A stretch of DNA of 64,000 nt from Actinomyces haliotis (GTDB lineage Bacteria; Actinomycetota; Actinomycetes; Actinomycetales; Actinomycetaceae): NCBI RefSeq assembly GCF_015355765.1, contig NZ_JACWNA010000002.1:1-64000 (forward strand). The letters are read 5' to 3'. A program made the position numbers and the translations under genes. The notes below the pieces were generated by a model that was given only the letters and a program-made list of their open reading frames with translations, had not been told where the DNA came from and did not search any database. Each line of letters starts with the position of its first letter. The first letter of the stretch is position 1. Positions 8,404-17,150 of the stretch are shown here, piece after piece.

Positions 8404-9881
8404 TGCTCGACCTCGACGCCCTCGCCACCCGCTGGGACCTGCCCCTTCCCGGCACCACCGGAGGGAAGAAGGTCGCCGACGGCACCCTCGCCGTCGAGAC
8501 CCCCGCCCACGCGCTCGCCCGCACGAGTCTCGACTGCTGCATCAAGTGCACCATCTGCGAGACCCAGTGCCCCGTCGCCGCGGTCACCGACCTCTTCCCC
8601 GGCCCCAAGTTCGTCGGCCCCCAGGCCGAGCGCTTCCGCCACGGCCAGAGCGTCGACCACTCCATCGACTACTGCTCCAGCTGCGGCACCTGCACCCGCG
8701 TGTGCCCGCAGGGCGTCAAGATCGCCGAGCTCAACAACCAGGCCCGCGCCGTCATGCGCGCCCAGAACAAGTCGATCCCCGTCCGCGACCGCCTCATCAC
8801 CCAGACCACCCTCATGGGCCAGGTCATGACCCCGGTCGCGCCGGTCGCCAACGCGGCCCTCGGCCTCAAGCCCGTCCGCGTCGCCATGGAGAAGGTCGTC
8901 GGCGTCCACCGCGACGCCCCCATGCCGACCGCCCAGCCCCAGTCCCTCCAGGGCTGGCTCAAGCACCGCCGGCCCCGCAAGGACACCCTCGTCCCCGCCG
9001 GCTCGCGCGGCCCCGTCGTCTTCTTCCACGGCTGCGCCGGCGGCTACTTCGAGGTCGAGACCTCCAAGCGAGCCATCGAGCTGCTCGAGCACATCGGCTA
9101 CGAGGTCCTCGTCCCCAAGCAGGGCTGCTGCGGGCTCGCCTCCCAGTCCAACGGCCTCTACGGCCAGGCCACCCACGACGTCCTGCGCCTGTGCGAGCAG
9201 CTGCGCGGCGCCGGCACCGACCTGCCGATCATCTCCTCCTCCGGCTCCTGCGCCGGCATGCTCAAGCACGAGGCCCACGAGATCATGGGCGTCGACGCCG
9301 AGGAGCTGCGCGACGTCGGCACCCGCACCTACGAGCTCTCCGAGTTCCTCCGCGACCTCGAGGACTCCGGCGAGCTGCCCCACCGGTTCCGCCGGATCGA
9401 CGCCACCGTCTCCTACCACGCGCCCTGCCAGCTCAAGGGCCAGAACATGGGCCTGCCCGCCATCGAGATGATGGAGCTCGTCCCCGGCTTCCACGTCGTC
9501 GAGTCCGGACGCGCCTGCTGCGGCATCGCCGGCACCTACGGCCTCAAGAAGGAGAAGTACGACATCGCCCAGAAGGTCGGGCAGCCGCTCTTCGAGCTCG
9601 TCGCCGACGTCAACCCCGAGCTCGCCGTCTGCGACACCGAGACCTGCCGCTGGCAGATCCAGAAGGGCTCCGGAGTGAGGACCGTCCACCCCGTGTGGGT
9701 CCTCCACGCCGCCTACGGTCTCTCGAGGTTGCCCGGTATCGAGGTCGACGACCCCGACGGGCGCATGACCACTCCGGTCTGGCGCGAGCGCCCGGTCGAG
9801 GGGAGCGGGTCCGACGGGGCGCAGGACGCTCCGGCCGCGTCCGGCGGCTGCTCGGGCTCCTGCGCCTGCGGAGGCCACTAG
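8403..9881 (+). CDS. glpC: Anaerobic glycerol-3-phosphate dehydrogenase Fe-S subunit C
   Basis: This 492-residue iron-sulfur subunit links GlpAB to the membrane quinone pool. Two ferredoxin-type [4Fe-4S] motifs are visible: Cys46/49/52/56 (CIKCTICETQCPV) and Cys91/94/97/101 (CSSCGTCTRVCP). Two CCG-domain motifs follow (QGCCGLASQSNG, ACCGIAGTYG). The ATG overlaps the glpB stop (TGATG). It is longer than E. coli GlpC (about 396) because of an extended C-terminus that ends in an unusual Cys-rich tail, GGCSGSCACGGH. Confidence 0.95.
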   Translation: MLDLDALATRWDLPLPGTTGGKKVADGTLAVETPAHALARTSLDCCIKCTICETQCPVAAVTDLFPGPKFVGPQAERFRHGQSVDHSIDYCSSCGTCTRVCPQGVKIAELNNQARAVMRAQNKSIPVRDRLITQTTLMGQVMTPVAPVANAALGLKPVRVAMEKVVGVHRDAPMPTAQPQSLQGWLKHRRPRKDTLVPAGSRGPVVFFHGCAGGYFEVETSKRAIELLEHIGYEVLVPKQGCCGLASQSNGLYGQATHDVLRLCEQLRGAGTDLPIISSSGSCAGMLKHEAHEIMGVDAEELRDVGTRTYELSEFLRDLEDSGELPHRFRRIDATVSYHAPCQLKGQNMGLPAIEMMELVPGFHVVESGRACCGIAGTYGLKKEKYDIAQKVGQPLFELVADVNPELAVCDTETCRWQIQKGSGVRTVHPVWVLHAAYGLSRLPGIEVDDPDGRMTTPVWRERPVEGSGSDGAQDAPAASGGCSGSCACGGH

Positions 9882-10002
9882 AAGACGTCCGGTGCCGGGC
9901 GCGAGTCCGCGTCCCGGCGCTGGTACCACGGGAGGAGGGGCGGGTCCGGTTCCCGGGGAGGGCCGGGCCCGCCTCCCCGCGTGCGCGCGCTCTCCGAGCG
10001 TC

Positions 10003-10070
10003 CCTGGGCGCCGGAGCGTCATGACCCCGTGCACGGGCCTGGGCGCCGGAGCGTTATGGCCCCGTGCACG
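10003..10070. repeat. Two 33-bp near-identical direct repeats
   Basis: A 33-bp unit (10003-10035) recurs at 10038-10070 with two substitutions. Each ends in CCCCGTGCACG, containing a GTGCAC palindrome. The pair lies in the 259-bp glpC/glpD convergent spacer, just before a strong hairpin. Function is unknown. Confidence 0.8.
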
Positions 10071-10075
10071 TGGAG

Positions 10076-10114
10076 GCGCCCGCGCCCCGGGCCCTCAGCC
10101 CGGAGCGCGGGCGC
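10076..10114. terminator. Bidirectional terminator between glpC and glpD
   Basis: A 16-bp stem with one mismatch (10076-10091 with 10099-10114) and a 7-nt loop lies between the convergent ends of glpC and glpD. Confidence 0.75.
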
Positions 10115-10140
10115 TCCCTGTCCTCGTCGTCGCGGGCGGC

Positions 10141-11949
10141 TCAGACCGCCTGGTCGACGTGGGCGACCGCAGCGGCGTCGTCGTGCTCAGCCTCGGCCGC
10201 CGCGATCTGGGCCACGCGCTCCGCGTACCGCTCCCGCTCGCGGGCCACGTCCTCCTCGGACCAGCCCAGGAGCGGCGCCATGACCGCGAGGATCTCGTCC
10301 GCGACGGACAGGCCGCGGTCGCGGCGCTCGAGGTCGAGGCGCACCCGCCGCAGCAGGACGTCGTCGAGGTGGGCAGCGCCCTCGTGCGTGACGGCCCAGG
10401 CCACCTCGGCGCGCAGGAAGTCCGGGGCGCCCGTCAGCGCCTCGGTCCAGCGCGGCTCGGCCGAGTCCTCGGGAAGCGCCGCGTCGTGCTGGTCCGCGGC
10501 CGCGAGGAGGTCCACGGTCTCCGAGCCGTAGCGGTCCAGCAGGTGCGTCACGCGGGCCAGGGTCCACCCGCGCTCGCGGGCGACGTCGCCGGCGCGCTCC
10601 GCGAGCTCGGCGTAGCCGGTCGCTCCGACCAGCGGCAGGTTCTCCGTGCGCGTCCGGTGCGCCTTCGCCAGGCCCTCGCCGAGGGCGTGGTCGACGGCGT
10701 CCTGCGCCATGACGCGGTAGGTCGTGAGCTTGCCGCCCGCGATGGCCGTGAGGCCCGGGGCCACGCGGGTGACGGTGTGCTCGCGGGAGACCTTCGTGCT
10801 CGCCGCCTCGGCGCCCGGCTTGAGCTGGGGCTGGAGGAGGGGGCGCAGGCCCGCGTAGACGCCGATGACGTCGTCCCGCGTGATCGGGCGGGTGAGGACG
10901 GAGTTGGCGTGCTCGAGGATGTAGTCGATGTCCTCGCTCGTCGCCACGGGCTTGGACACGTCCTCGGTCCAGGCGGTGTCCGTCGTCCCGATGACCCAGT
11001 AGCGCGGCCACGGGATGATGAAGAGGACGGACTTCTCCGTGCGCAGGAAGATGCCGGTCTCGGCGTCGATGGCCTCCTTGGGCACGACGACGTGGACGCC
11101 CTTGGAGGCGAGGACCTTGAGGCCGCCGTCGCGGGTGGCGAGGTCCTGCGTCTGCTCGGTCCAGACGCCGGTGGCGTTGATGGTGCGGGCCGCGTGCACG
11201 TCGTGGCTCTCGCCGGTCTCCAGGTCCGTGACCCGGGCGCCGACCACCGTGCCGGCCGCGTCCTTGAGGTACTCCGTGACCTTGGTGCGGCTCGCGGCGA
11301 GCGCCCCGAGCCCGACGGCGGTGCGCACGAGGTCGATGACGAGGCGCGCGTCGTCGACGCGGGCGTCGTAGAAGCGGATCGAGCCGGCCAGGTTCGAGGA
11401 GTCCAGCGCCGGGGCGAGGGCGCGGGTGCCCTTGCGTCCCAGGTGCTTCTGGAGGGGGACGGTGCGCTGACCGTGGGCGCCCGCGACGGCGAGGGCGTCG
11501 TACATGCCGACGCCGACCGCCGAGTAGCCGCGCTCGTACTGGTGCTTGAGGGGCCAGAGGAAGGGCTGGGCCTTGACCAGGTGCGGGGCGTTGGTGGTGA
11601 GGAGGCGGCCGCGCTCGGTGAGGGCCTCGTGCACGAGGGAGAAGTCGAGCTGGTAGAGGTAGCGCAGGCCGCCGTGGACGAGCTTGGAGGACCAGGACGA
11701 GGTGCCCGAGGCCCAGTCGCCCATCTCGACGATCGCGGTGCGCAGCCCGCGGCTCGCGGCGTCGAGCGCGATGCCGGCGCCGGTGACGCCTCCGCCGACG
11801 ACGAGGAGGTCGAGGCCCTCCGAGGAGGACATCTCCTCCAGGGCGCGGGCGCGCTGCTCACGAGTGAGGGCGGCGTCGGCGGCGTCAAGCGGCCCCTTCG
11901 TGCTGGAGGTGCCGGGCTCGTGCTGGGTGCTGGCGTGGTGCGTGCGCAT
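10141..11949 (-). CDS. glpD: Aerobic glycerol-3-phosphate dehydrogenase
   Basis: A 602-residue single-subunit FAD dehydrogenase delivering electrons from glycerol-3-phosphate to quinone. The GGGVTG FAD motif is at residues 52-57, followed by SSWSSKLVHGGLRYL and the C-terminal GlpD helical domain (EVAWAVTHEGAAHLDDVLLRR). The ATG at 11949 has AGGAG 5 nt upstream; the 40 or so upstream in-frame codons are unsupported. It is transcribed divergently from the SorC-family regulator. Together with glpABC the organism carries both respiratory forms, which suggests growth across oxygen tensions. Confidence 0.96.
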   Translation of the reverse strand: MRTHHASTQHEPGTSSTKGPLDAADAALTREQRARALEEMSSSEGLDLLVVGGGVTGAGIALDAASRGLRTAIVEMGDWASGTSSWSSKLVHGGLRYLYQLDFSLVHEALTERGRLLTTNAPHLVKAQPFLWPLKHQYERGYSAVGVGMYDALAVAGAHGQRTVPLQKHLGRKGTRALAPALDSSNLAGSIRFYDARVDDARLVIDLVRTAVGLGALAASRTKVTEYLKDAAGTVVGARVTDLETGESHDVHAARTINATGVWTEQTQDLATRDGGLKVLASKGVHVVVPKEAIDAETGIFLRTEKSVLFIIPWPRYWVIGTTDTAWTEDVSKPVATSEDIDYILEHANSVLTRPITRDDVIGVYAGLRPLLQPQLKPGAEAASTKVSREHTVTRVAPGLTAIAGGKLTTYRVMAQDAVDHALGEGLAKAHRTRTENLPLVGATGYAELAERAGDVARERGWTLARVTHLLDRYGSETVDLLAAADQHDAALPEDSAEPRWTEALTGAPDFLRAEVAWAVTHEGAAHLDDVLLRRVRLDLERRDRGLSVADEILAVMAPLLGWSEEDVARERERYAERVAQIAAAEAEHDDAAAVAHVDQAV

Positions 11950-12018
11950 GGCTGCTCCTGTTCTTCCGCGCGTCGCGGAGGGCGGACTGACACGAGGCTC
12001 TCGGACCATGAGAGAATG

Positions 12019-12044
12019 GTCAATATCCGCGCACGGATGTTCAC
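12019..12044. promoter_or_regulatory. Imperfect 11-bp dyad, candidate operator of the SorC-family regulator
   Basis: GTCAATATCCG-CGCA-CGGATGTTCAC is an inverted repeat matching at 9 of 11 positions per arm with a 4-bp spacer. It lies 30 bp upstream of the regulator start and 70 bp upstream of glpD. This position suits repression and autoregulation at a divergent promoter. The site is locally AT-rich compared with its surroundings. Confidence 0.55.
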
Positions 12045-12073
12045 GCAACGACGCGTCTCCTGGAAGGATGCCC

Positions 12074-13168
12074 ATGACTGATCTCCACCCGGTCCACCAA
12101 CCGGCTGTCCAACTGGCCTACGGCCAGGTCCCCGCCGACCTCCACCGGGCCTACGAGGCCGCCTCCATGTACTACGCGCAGGGCGAGACGATGGACGTCA
12201 TCGCCCGGCACCTCGGCGTCTCGCGCTCCACCGTCTCCCGCCTCCTGTCCCGCGCCCGCGACGAGGGTATCGTCCGCATCGAGCTCGTCCAGCCCGGCGG
12301 CGCAGGAAGCGTCGAGGAGCGCCTCGCCCAGGAGATCGGCGTGCGCGCCCAGATCGTCCCCGTGCGCGAGGGCACCACCGAGATCCACCGCCTCCAGCAG
12401 GTCGCCGCCGTCGCCGCCACCCGGCTCGTCGAGATGATCGACGAGATGAGCCGCGAGCGCTCCGCCAGGGCGACCGCCCGGGCCCGCGCCGCCGCGGCCG
12501 CCGGCGCCGAGCCCCTGGACGACCCGGGCGCGGGGGAGCTCGTCGTCGGCACCGCCTGGGGCACCACCATGAGCGAGGTGAGCGCCGCGCTGCCGACCCG
12601 GCGCGTCCCTGGCCTCACCGTCGTCCAGCTCAACGGTGCCTCCGACCCCCTGCGCGACGGTCCGAGCGCCGGCGAGGTCCTCGGCCGCATGGGCCAGTCC
12701 CTCGGGGCGCGCACCATCGGCTTCCCCGTCCCGGCCTTCTTCGACCAGGTCACGACCCGTGAGGCGATGTGGTCCGAGCGCTCCATCAAGCGCGTGCTGT
12801 CCGTGGCGTCGCGCGCCCGGCTCGCCGTCTTCGGCGTCGGCTCCCTCACCGCCGAGCTCCCGAGCCAGGTCTACGCCGGGGGGCACCTCTCCGACGCCGA
12901 CATGCGGGTGCTCGAGAAGGAGGGGGTCGTCGGTGACGTCTGCACCGTCATGCTGCGCGCCGATGGCACCTGGGGCGGTATCGACGTCAACGCCCGCGCC
13001 ACCGGTCCCACCCCCGCCCAGCTCGCCCGGATCCCTCGGCGGCTGTGCGTCGTCGCAGGCACCGGCAAGGCGAGGGCTACGCTGGCAGCCCTGCGGGCCC
13101 ACGCGGCCACGGACCTCGTCATCGACGAGGCCACCGCGCGGGCGGTCCTGGCCCTCGCCGAGCGCTGA
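12074..13168 (+). CDS. SorC-family sugar-phosphate-responsive transcriptional regulator
   Basis: A 364-residue regulator with an N-terminal helix-turn-helix (about residues 39-62, MDVIARHLGVSRSTVSRLLS) and a C-terminal sugar-binding domain of the SorC/DeoR-like NagB fold (GELVVGTAWGTTMSEV, FGVGSLTAELPSQVY). The ATG at 12074 follows AAGG at 6 nt; an ATG two codons upstream overlaps that site. Being divergent from glpD and flanked by the glp genes, it is the likely glp regulator, replacing the DeoR-type GlpR of E. coli (inference). The effector may be glycerol-3-phosphate or dihydroxyacetone phosphate; nothing in the sequence fixes this. Confidence 0.9.
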   Translation: MTDLHPVHQPAVQLAYGQVPADLHRAYEAASMYYAQGETMDVIARHLGVSRSTVSRLLSRARDEGIVRIELVQPGGAGSVEERLAQEIGVRAQIVPVREGTTEIHRLQQVAAVAATRLVEMIDEMSRERSARATARARAAAAAGAEPLDDPGAGELVVGTAWGTTMSEVSAALPTRRVPGLTVVQLNGASDPLRDGPSAGEVLGRMGQSLGARTIGFPVPAFFDQVTTREAMWSERSIKRVLSVASRARLAVFGVGSLTAELPSQVYAGGHLSDADMRVLEKEGVVGDVCTVMLRADGTWGGIDVNARATGPTPAQLARIPRRLCVVAGTGKARATLAALRAHAATDLVIDEATARAVLALAER

Positions 13169-13205
13169 GGCCACGCAGCCGTACCCGACCGAGGAGGAGC
13201 CCGAC

Positions 13206-13802
13206 GTGAGCGCAGCCGACGCAGCCGGCACCGGAGTCGCTGCGCCCCCGGCGCACCGCGCGCAGACGCCCGGCGCCCGACGCACCGTCCTGCGCCAGGC
13301 CCGCCCCGCCGACGTCCGCGCCGTCGCCGAGCTCGTGCGCCCCTACGCCGAGCGGCGCATCCTCGTGGCCAAGGACCTCATCAACTACTTCGAGGACGTC
13401 CAGGAGTTCACCGTGGCCGAGGGGACGGGGACCACTCCGGACGGCGTCCCCGAGTCCGGCATCATCGGCTGCGGAGCCCTCCACGTCATGTGGGACGACA
13501 TCGCCGAGGTCCGCACCCTCGCCGTGCGACCCGACCACCTCCACACCGGGGTCGGCTCCGCGATCCTCGACGACCTCCTCACCCGCGCCCGCGCCCTCGA
13601 CCTGCGCCGGGTCTTCTGCCTCACCTTCGAGGTCGACTTCTTCACCCGGCACGGCTTCCACCCCATCGAGGGAACGCCCGTCGGCGTCGACGCCTTCACC
13701 GAGATGGTCCGGTCCCACGACGACGGCGTCGCCGAGTTCCTCGACCTGGCGCGGGCCAAGCCCAACACCCTGGGCAACACCCGCATGCTCCTCGAGCTGT
13801 GA
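13206..13802 (+). CDS. GNAT N-acetyltransferase, amino-acid N-acetyltransferase (N-acetylglutamate synthase-like)
   Basis: A 198-residue acetyl-CoA-dependent transferase. The acetyl-CoA-binding signature is VRPDHLHTGVGSAILDDLL, followed by the FCLTFEVDFFTRHGF strand-loop found in the short actinobacterial ArgA-like enzymes. These catalyse the first step of arginine biosynthesis without an amino-acid-kinase domain. The GTG at 13206 has GAGGAG about 7 nt upstream. It begins 37 bp after the regulator gene and its stop overlaps the mutY start, so the three genes may be one transcript. No other arginine gene is nearby, so the substrate is a family-based assignment. Confidence 0.85.
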   Translation: MSAADAAGTGVAAPPAHRAQTPGARRTVLRQARPADVRAVAELVRPYAERRILVAKDLINYFEDVQEFTVAEGTGTTPDGVPESGIIGCGALHVMWDDIAEVRTLAVRPDHLHTGVGSAILDDLLTRARALDLRRVFCLTFEVDFFTRHGFHPIEGTPVGVDAFTEMVRSHDDGVAEFLDLARAKPNTLGNTRMLLEL

Positions 13803-14752
13803 GTGCGCAGGAGGAGAGCGGCGACGGCGCCATGGCGGTGGCGCACCCCTCCGCCGCCGCGGCGGTCATCACCTGGTACCGCGCCCACGCACGCGACCTG
13901 CCCTGGCGCGAGCCGGGCACCAGCGCCTATGGCGTCCTCGTCTCCGAGGTCATGAGCCAGCAGACGCCCGTCGCCCGCGTCGCCCCCGCCTGGCAGGAGT
14001 GGATGCGCCGGTGGCCCACGCCCGCCGACCTCGCCGACGCGCCGACGGCGGAGGTCCTGCGCGTGTGGGGGCGGCTGGGCTACCCGCGGCGCGCCCTGCG
14101 CCTCATCGAGGCCGCCCGCGCCGTCGTCGAGCGCCACGACGGCGAGCTGCCCGAGGACCTCGACGCCCTCCTCGCCCTGCCCGGCGTGGGGGAGTACACC
14201 GCCGGCGCCGTCCTCGCCTTCGCGCACGGCCGGCGCGCCCTCGTCCTGGACACCAACGTCCGACGTGTCCTCGCGCGCGCCGTCGGCGGAGAGGCCCTGC
14301 CGGCCCCCAGCCTCACCCGCGCCGAGCGCGAGCGGGCCCGGGCCCTCCTTCCGGCCGGCGACGCCGAGGCCGCCGAGTGGTCCGTCGCCGTCATGGAGCT
14401 CGGTGCCCTCGTGTGCACGGCCCGCGACCCGCGCTGCGAGGAGTGCCCCTGGCACCGCCAGTGCGCCTGGGTGGGAGCCGGTCGGCCCGCCGACGAGCAC
14501 GCCTCGCGACGCCGCACCCAGGCCTGGCACGGCACCGACCGGCAGGCCCGCGGCCTCGTCATGGCCCAGCTGCGCGCCGCCGGTGACGGCGAGAGCCTGC
14601 CTCGCGAGGCCCTCCTCGCCGCCGCCTCCCTCGCGGGCGCTCACCGCGGCGCGGCCGCCGACCCCGACCAGCCCGCCCGCGCGCTGGTCGGCCTCCTCGC
14701 GGACGGCCTCATCGCCACGGACGACGAGGGCGCGACGTACCGCCTGCCCTGA
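13799..14752 (+). CDS. mutY: A/G-specific adenine glycosylase
   Basis: A 317-residue base-excision DNA glycosylase that removes adenine mispaired with 8-oxoguanine. Visible are the catalytic Glu50 in SEVMSQQTPVARV, the helix-hairpin-helix LPGVGEYTAGAV (about 128-139) and the following catalytic Asp151 (LDTNVRRV). The [4Fe-4S] ligands Cys206-X6-Cys213-X2-Cys216-X5-Cys222 are spaced exactly as in MutY. The C-terminal NUDIX-like 8-oxoG recognition domain of E. coli MutY is shortened. The GTG at 13799 overlaps the previous stop (GTGA), favouring coupled translation; an ATG at 13832 is an alternative start. Confidence 0.92.
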   Translation: MSAQEESGDGAMAVAHPSAAAAVITWYRAHARDLPWREPGTSAYGVLVSEVMSQQTPVARVAPAWQEWMRRWPTPADLADAPTAEVLRVWGRLGYPRRALRLIEAARAVVERHDGELPEDLDALLALPGVGEYTAGAVLAFAHGRRALVLDTNVRRVLARAVGGEALPAPSLTRAERERARALLPAGDAEAAEWSVAVMELGALVCTARDPRCEECPWHRQCAWVGAGRPADEHASRRRTQAWHGTDRQARGLVMAQLRAAGDGESLPREALLAAASLAGAHRGAAADPDQPARALVGLLADGLIATDDEGATYRLP

Positions 14753-14899
14753 TCATGGTCTCGGTCGCTGCCGTGACAGGCGCCCTGGCCGCGCACGCGA
14801 GGGGCTTGCGTCGCCGGTGACGCGCACGACCCCCGACCGGCGACGAGGACGGCGCTGCGCTGGCGTGGGGCGCCCGACCCCGCCGGTAGAGTCCCGACC

Positions 14900-15937
14900 A
14901 TGGCGCAGGGACGTGACGGTGGCAGCGGTCGGGGCAGTGACCGGGAGCGCGGACGAGGCGCTCGCGGGCGCCAGTCGGCGCCCGGCGGGTCCCGTACCGG
15001 GCGCTCGTCCGCGGCACGCGGGACGGGGGCCTCGTCATCGGGCCGCACCAGGCGCACGACCGGCCGGGACGCCACGAGCAGCCGCGGCTCCGCCCCGCGC
15101 TCGAACCGACGCGCTCGCGGGTCCTCGAGCGCCCGACCGCGCGGCAGCGCCCCCCGCAGCGCTCGCGGAGGACGCGGCACGACGGGGTCGCGCCCGAACT
15201 ACGGCCTGCGCCGCCTCGGCTTCGGGCTCCTCGCCCTCCTCGTGCTCGTCGGCGTCGTCGCCGGCGTCCTCCTCGGGGCTCTCAAGGTGCGCGACGTCGT
15301 CCGCAGTCAGAACGAGGCCCAGGCGGCCAGCGAGGTCAAGACCGTCTACGCGGAGCCGACCACCTGCGCCGGCGGTGAGCTCGAGACGAGCCTCAGCGCC
15401 CCCGCGAGCGTCTCGTCCGGCCAGCAGGTCGTCATCAAGGCGACCATCAAGAACAACGGGACCCAGCCCTGCATCGTCGACGGCGGCTCGACGGCACTCA
15501 CCGCCGTCATCACCTCCGGTGACACCCAGGTCTGGACCTCGACGCAGTGCACCGTCGGTCCGACGAGCCGACCGCTGCTCATCGACGCCGGAGCCACGAG
15601 CGAGACGACGCTGACCTGGGACGGTCGCGTCAACCGCACCGTCTGCCCCACCGTGAGCCCCACTCCCACCGACGCCGTCGGGTCGGTGCCCTCGGCCACC
15701 GCCGAGGCGACCGAGCCGTCCGATGGTCAGAGCAGCGGTCAGACCGCGGAGCCCAGCGCCGAGCCGACGACGGAGCAGGCCTCCGCGGAGCCGAGCGCCG
15801 GCGCCGACGCCTCCGCGAGCGCCACCGCCACCGAGGACCCGGGGTCCGGCGAGGCGGCCGGGACCGGCACCTACCAGGTGCACCTCGAGCTGGGCGGCCA
15901 GTCCGTCACGGACAGCTCCACCTTCACGATCGGCTGA
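14900..15937 (+). CDS. Unknown single-pass membrane protein with basic cytoplasmic tail and exported beta domain
   Basis: I do not recognise this 345-residue protein as a named family. Residues 1-104 are an Arg/Gly/Ser-rich, strongly basic disordered tail. Residues 105-127 form one transmembrane helix. The outside part has four cysteines (156, 191, 217, 249) that could make two disulfides in an Ig-like or DUF4232-like beta domain. An Ala/Ser/Thr/Glu low-complexity stretch (about 251-320) follows, and then a final strand-like segment (GTYQVHLELGGQSVTDSSTF) that looks like the last strands of the same domain. No LPXTG sorting signal is present. The ATG at 14900 lacks a strong ribosome-binding site. 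It is convergent with disA. Confidence 0.8.
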   Translation: MAQGRDGGSGRGSDRERGRGARGRQSAPGGSRTGRSSAARGTGASSSGRTRRTTGRDATSSRGSAPRSNRRARGSSSARPRGSAPRSARGGRGTTGSRPNYGLRRLGFGLLALLVLVGVVAGVLLGALKVRDVVRSQNEAQAASEVKTVYAEPTTCAGGELETSLSAPASVSSGQQVVIKATIKNNGTQPCIVDGGSTALTAVITSGDTQVWTSTQCTVGPTSRPLLIDAGATSETTLTWDGRVNRTVCPTVSPTPTDAVGSVPSATAEATEPSDGQSSGQTAEPSAEPTTEQASAEPSAGADASASATATEDPGSGEAAGTGTYQVHLELGGQSVTDSSTFTIG

Positions 15938-16079
15938 GGCGGCACGACGGCCGCGCGTCCGCTCCTGCGCGTGCGTTGACGGCTGGGCGGAGCGTCTCGT
16001 CCGTCTCGGAGCCGTCGTCGGTCCGAGGGCGTGGTCCTCGGCGTCGCGGAGTCCTCGCCGTCAGCGAGGCCGGCTCGCG

Positions 16080-17150
16080 TCAGCGGTAGCGGTCGGAGAC
16101 GGAGACCTCGGCCAGGCGCGAGAGGCCGTCGCGCAGCGTGCGCGCGCGCCGCTGGCCGACGCCGTCGATCTCCTGGAGCTCATCGCTCGTCGCCCCGAGG
16201 ACCGCCTGGAGCGAGCCGAGGTGCTCGACGACGCCCCGCGCCGTGACGAGGGGGAGGCGCGGGATCTTCGCGAGGATCCGCAGACCGCGCGGTGAGAGCG
16301 AGGCGTCGAGGTCCTGGCCGTCGGGGCCGCCGACGCCCATGGCCCGCGCCACCATGGCCAGGTCGAGGAGGGCGGGGGAGCCGACCCACTTGAGGCGGGC
16401 CTCGACGGTGCTCTTGTCGAGCCCGTCAGGCAGGTAGTCGCTCAGGAGGAAGTCGCGCTCGGCCATCTGCCCGCGGGTGAGCTCCTCCAGCTGCAGGGCG
16501 AGGAGCCGGCCGTCGGTCCCGAGCTCGATGACGTCGTCGTCGATGTCGGAGGCGATGCGACGCACCATCTCGAGGAGCTGGAGGACGGCTGTCACGTCGC
16601 GCACGGTGACGAGGTCCTCGATCTCGAGGGAGTCGAGCGCCTGGGACGTCTCGGCGAGGCGGTTCGTGTAGCGCTCGAGGGTGGCGAGCGCCTGGTTGGC
16701 GCGAGCGAGGATCGCCTCGCTGGGCTCGAGGACGTGGCGCCTGCCGTCGACGTACAGCGTCGAGATCTGCATTGACTGGCTCACCGAGATGACGGGGTAG
16801 CCGGTCTGGCGGGCGACGCGCTCGGCCGTGCGGTGGCGCATGCCGGCCTCGGCCGTCTCGATCGAGGAGGAGGGCATGAGCTGGACGTTGGCGCGGCGGA
16901 TGCGGCCCGCGCCCGTGTCGACGATGACGGCCCCGTCCATCTTGGACAGCTCGCGCAGCCGGGAGGCGGAGAGCTCGACGTCGAGGTGGAAGCCGCCCGA
17001 GGAGATCGCCTCGACCGAGTCGTCGAAGCCGAGGACGATGATCGCGCCGGTGCGCCCGCGCAGGATGCGCTCGAGGGCGTCGCGCAGGACGGTGCCGGGG
17101 GCGACCAGGGCGAGGGTGTCGCGCAGCAGGTTGCCGGTGTTCTCGCTCAA
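16080..17150 (-). CDS. disA: DNA integrity scanning protein / diadenylate cyclase DisA
   Basis: A 356-residue protein that makes the second messenger c-di-AMP and scans DNA for lesions. The DAC catalytic motifs DGA (72-74) and RHR (105-107, GMRHRTAERV) are intact. A helical spine and a C-terminal helix-hairpin-helix DNA-binding domain (ELQEIDGVGQRRARTLRDGL) follow. The start is TTG at 17150: it has AGGAGG 4-5 nt upstream and gives the standard N-terminus. It lies 150 bp downstream of radA on the same strand, the usual pairing. Confidence 0.96.
   Translation of the reverse strand: MSENTGNLLRDTLALVAPGTVLRDALERILRGRTGAIIVLGFDDSVEAISSGGFHLDVELSASRLRELSKMDGAVIVDTGAGRIRRANVQLMPSSSIETAEAGMRHRTAERVARQTGYPVISVSQSMQISTLYVDGRRHVLEPSEAILARANQALATLERYTNRLAETSQALDSLEIEDLVTVRDVTAVLQLLEMVRRIASDIDDDVIELGTDGRLLALQLEELTRGQMAERDFLLSDYLPDGLDKSTVEARLKWVGSPALLDLAMVARAMGVGGPDGQDLDASLSPRGLRILAKIPRLPLVTARGVVEHLGSLQAVLGATSDELQEIDGVGQRRARTLRDGLSRLAEVSVSDRYR

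Noticed and set aside
15938-16079. Terminator between the unknown membrane protein gene and disA
   Set aside because: Only weak, interrupted stems are visible in this 142-bp convergent spacer.
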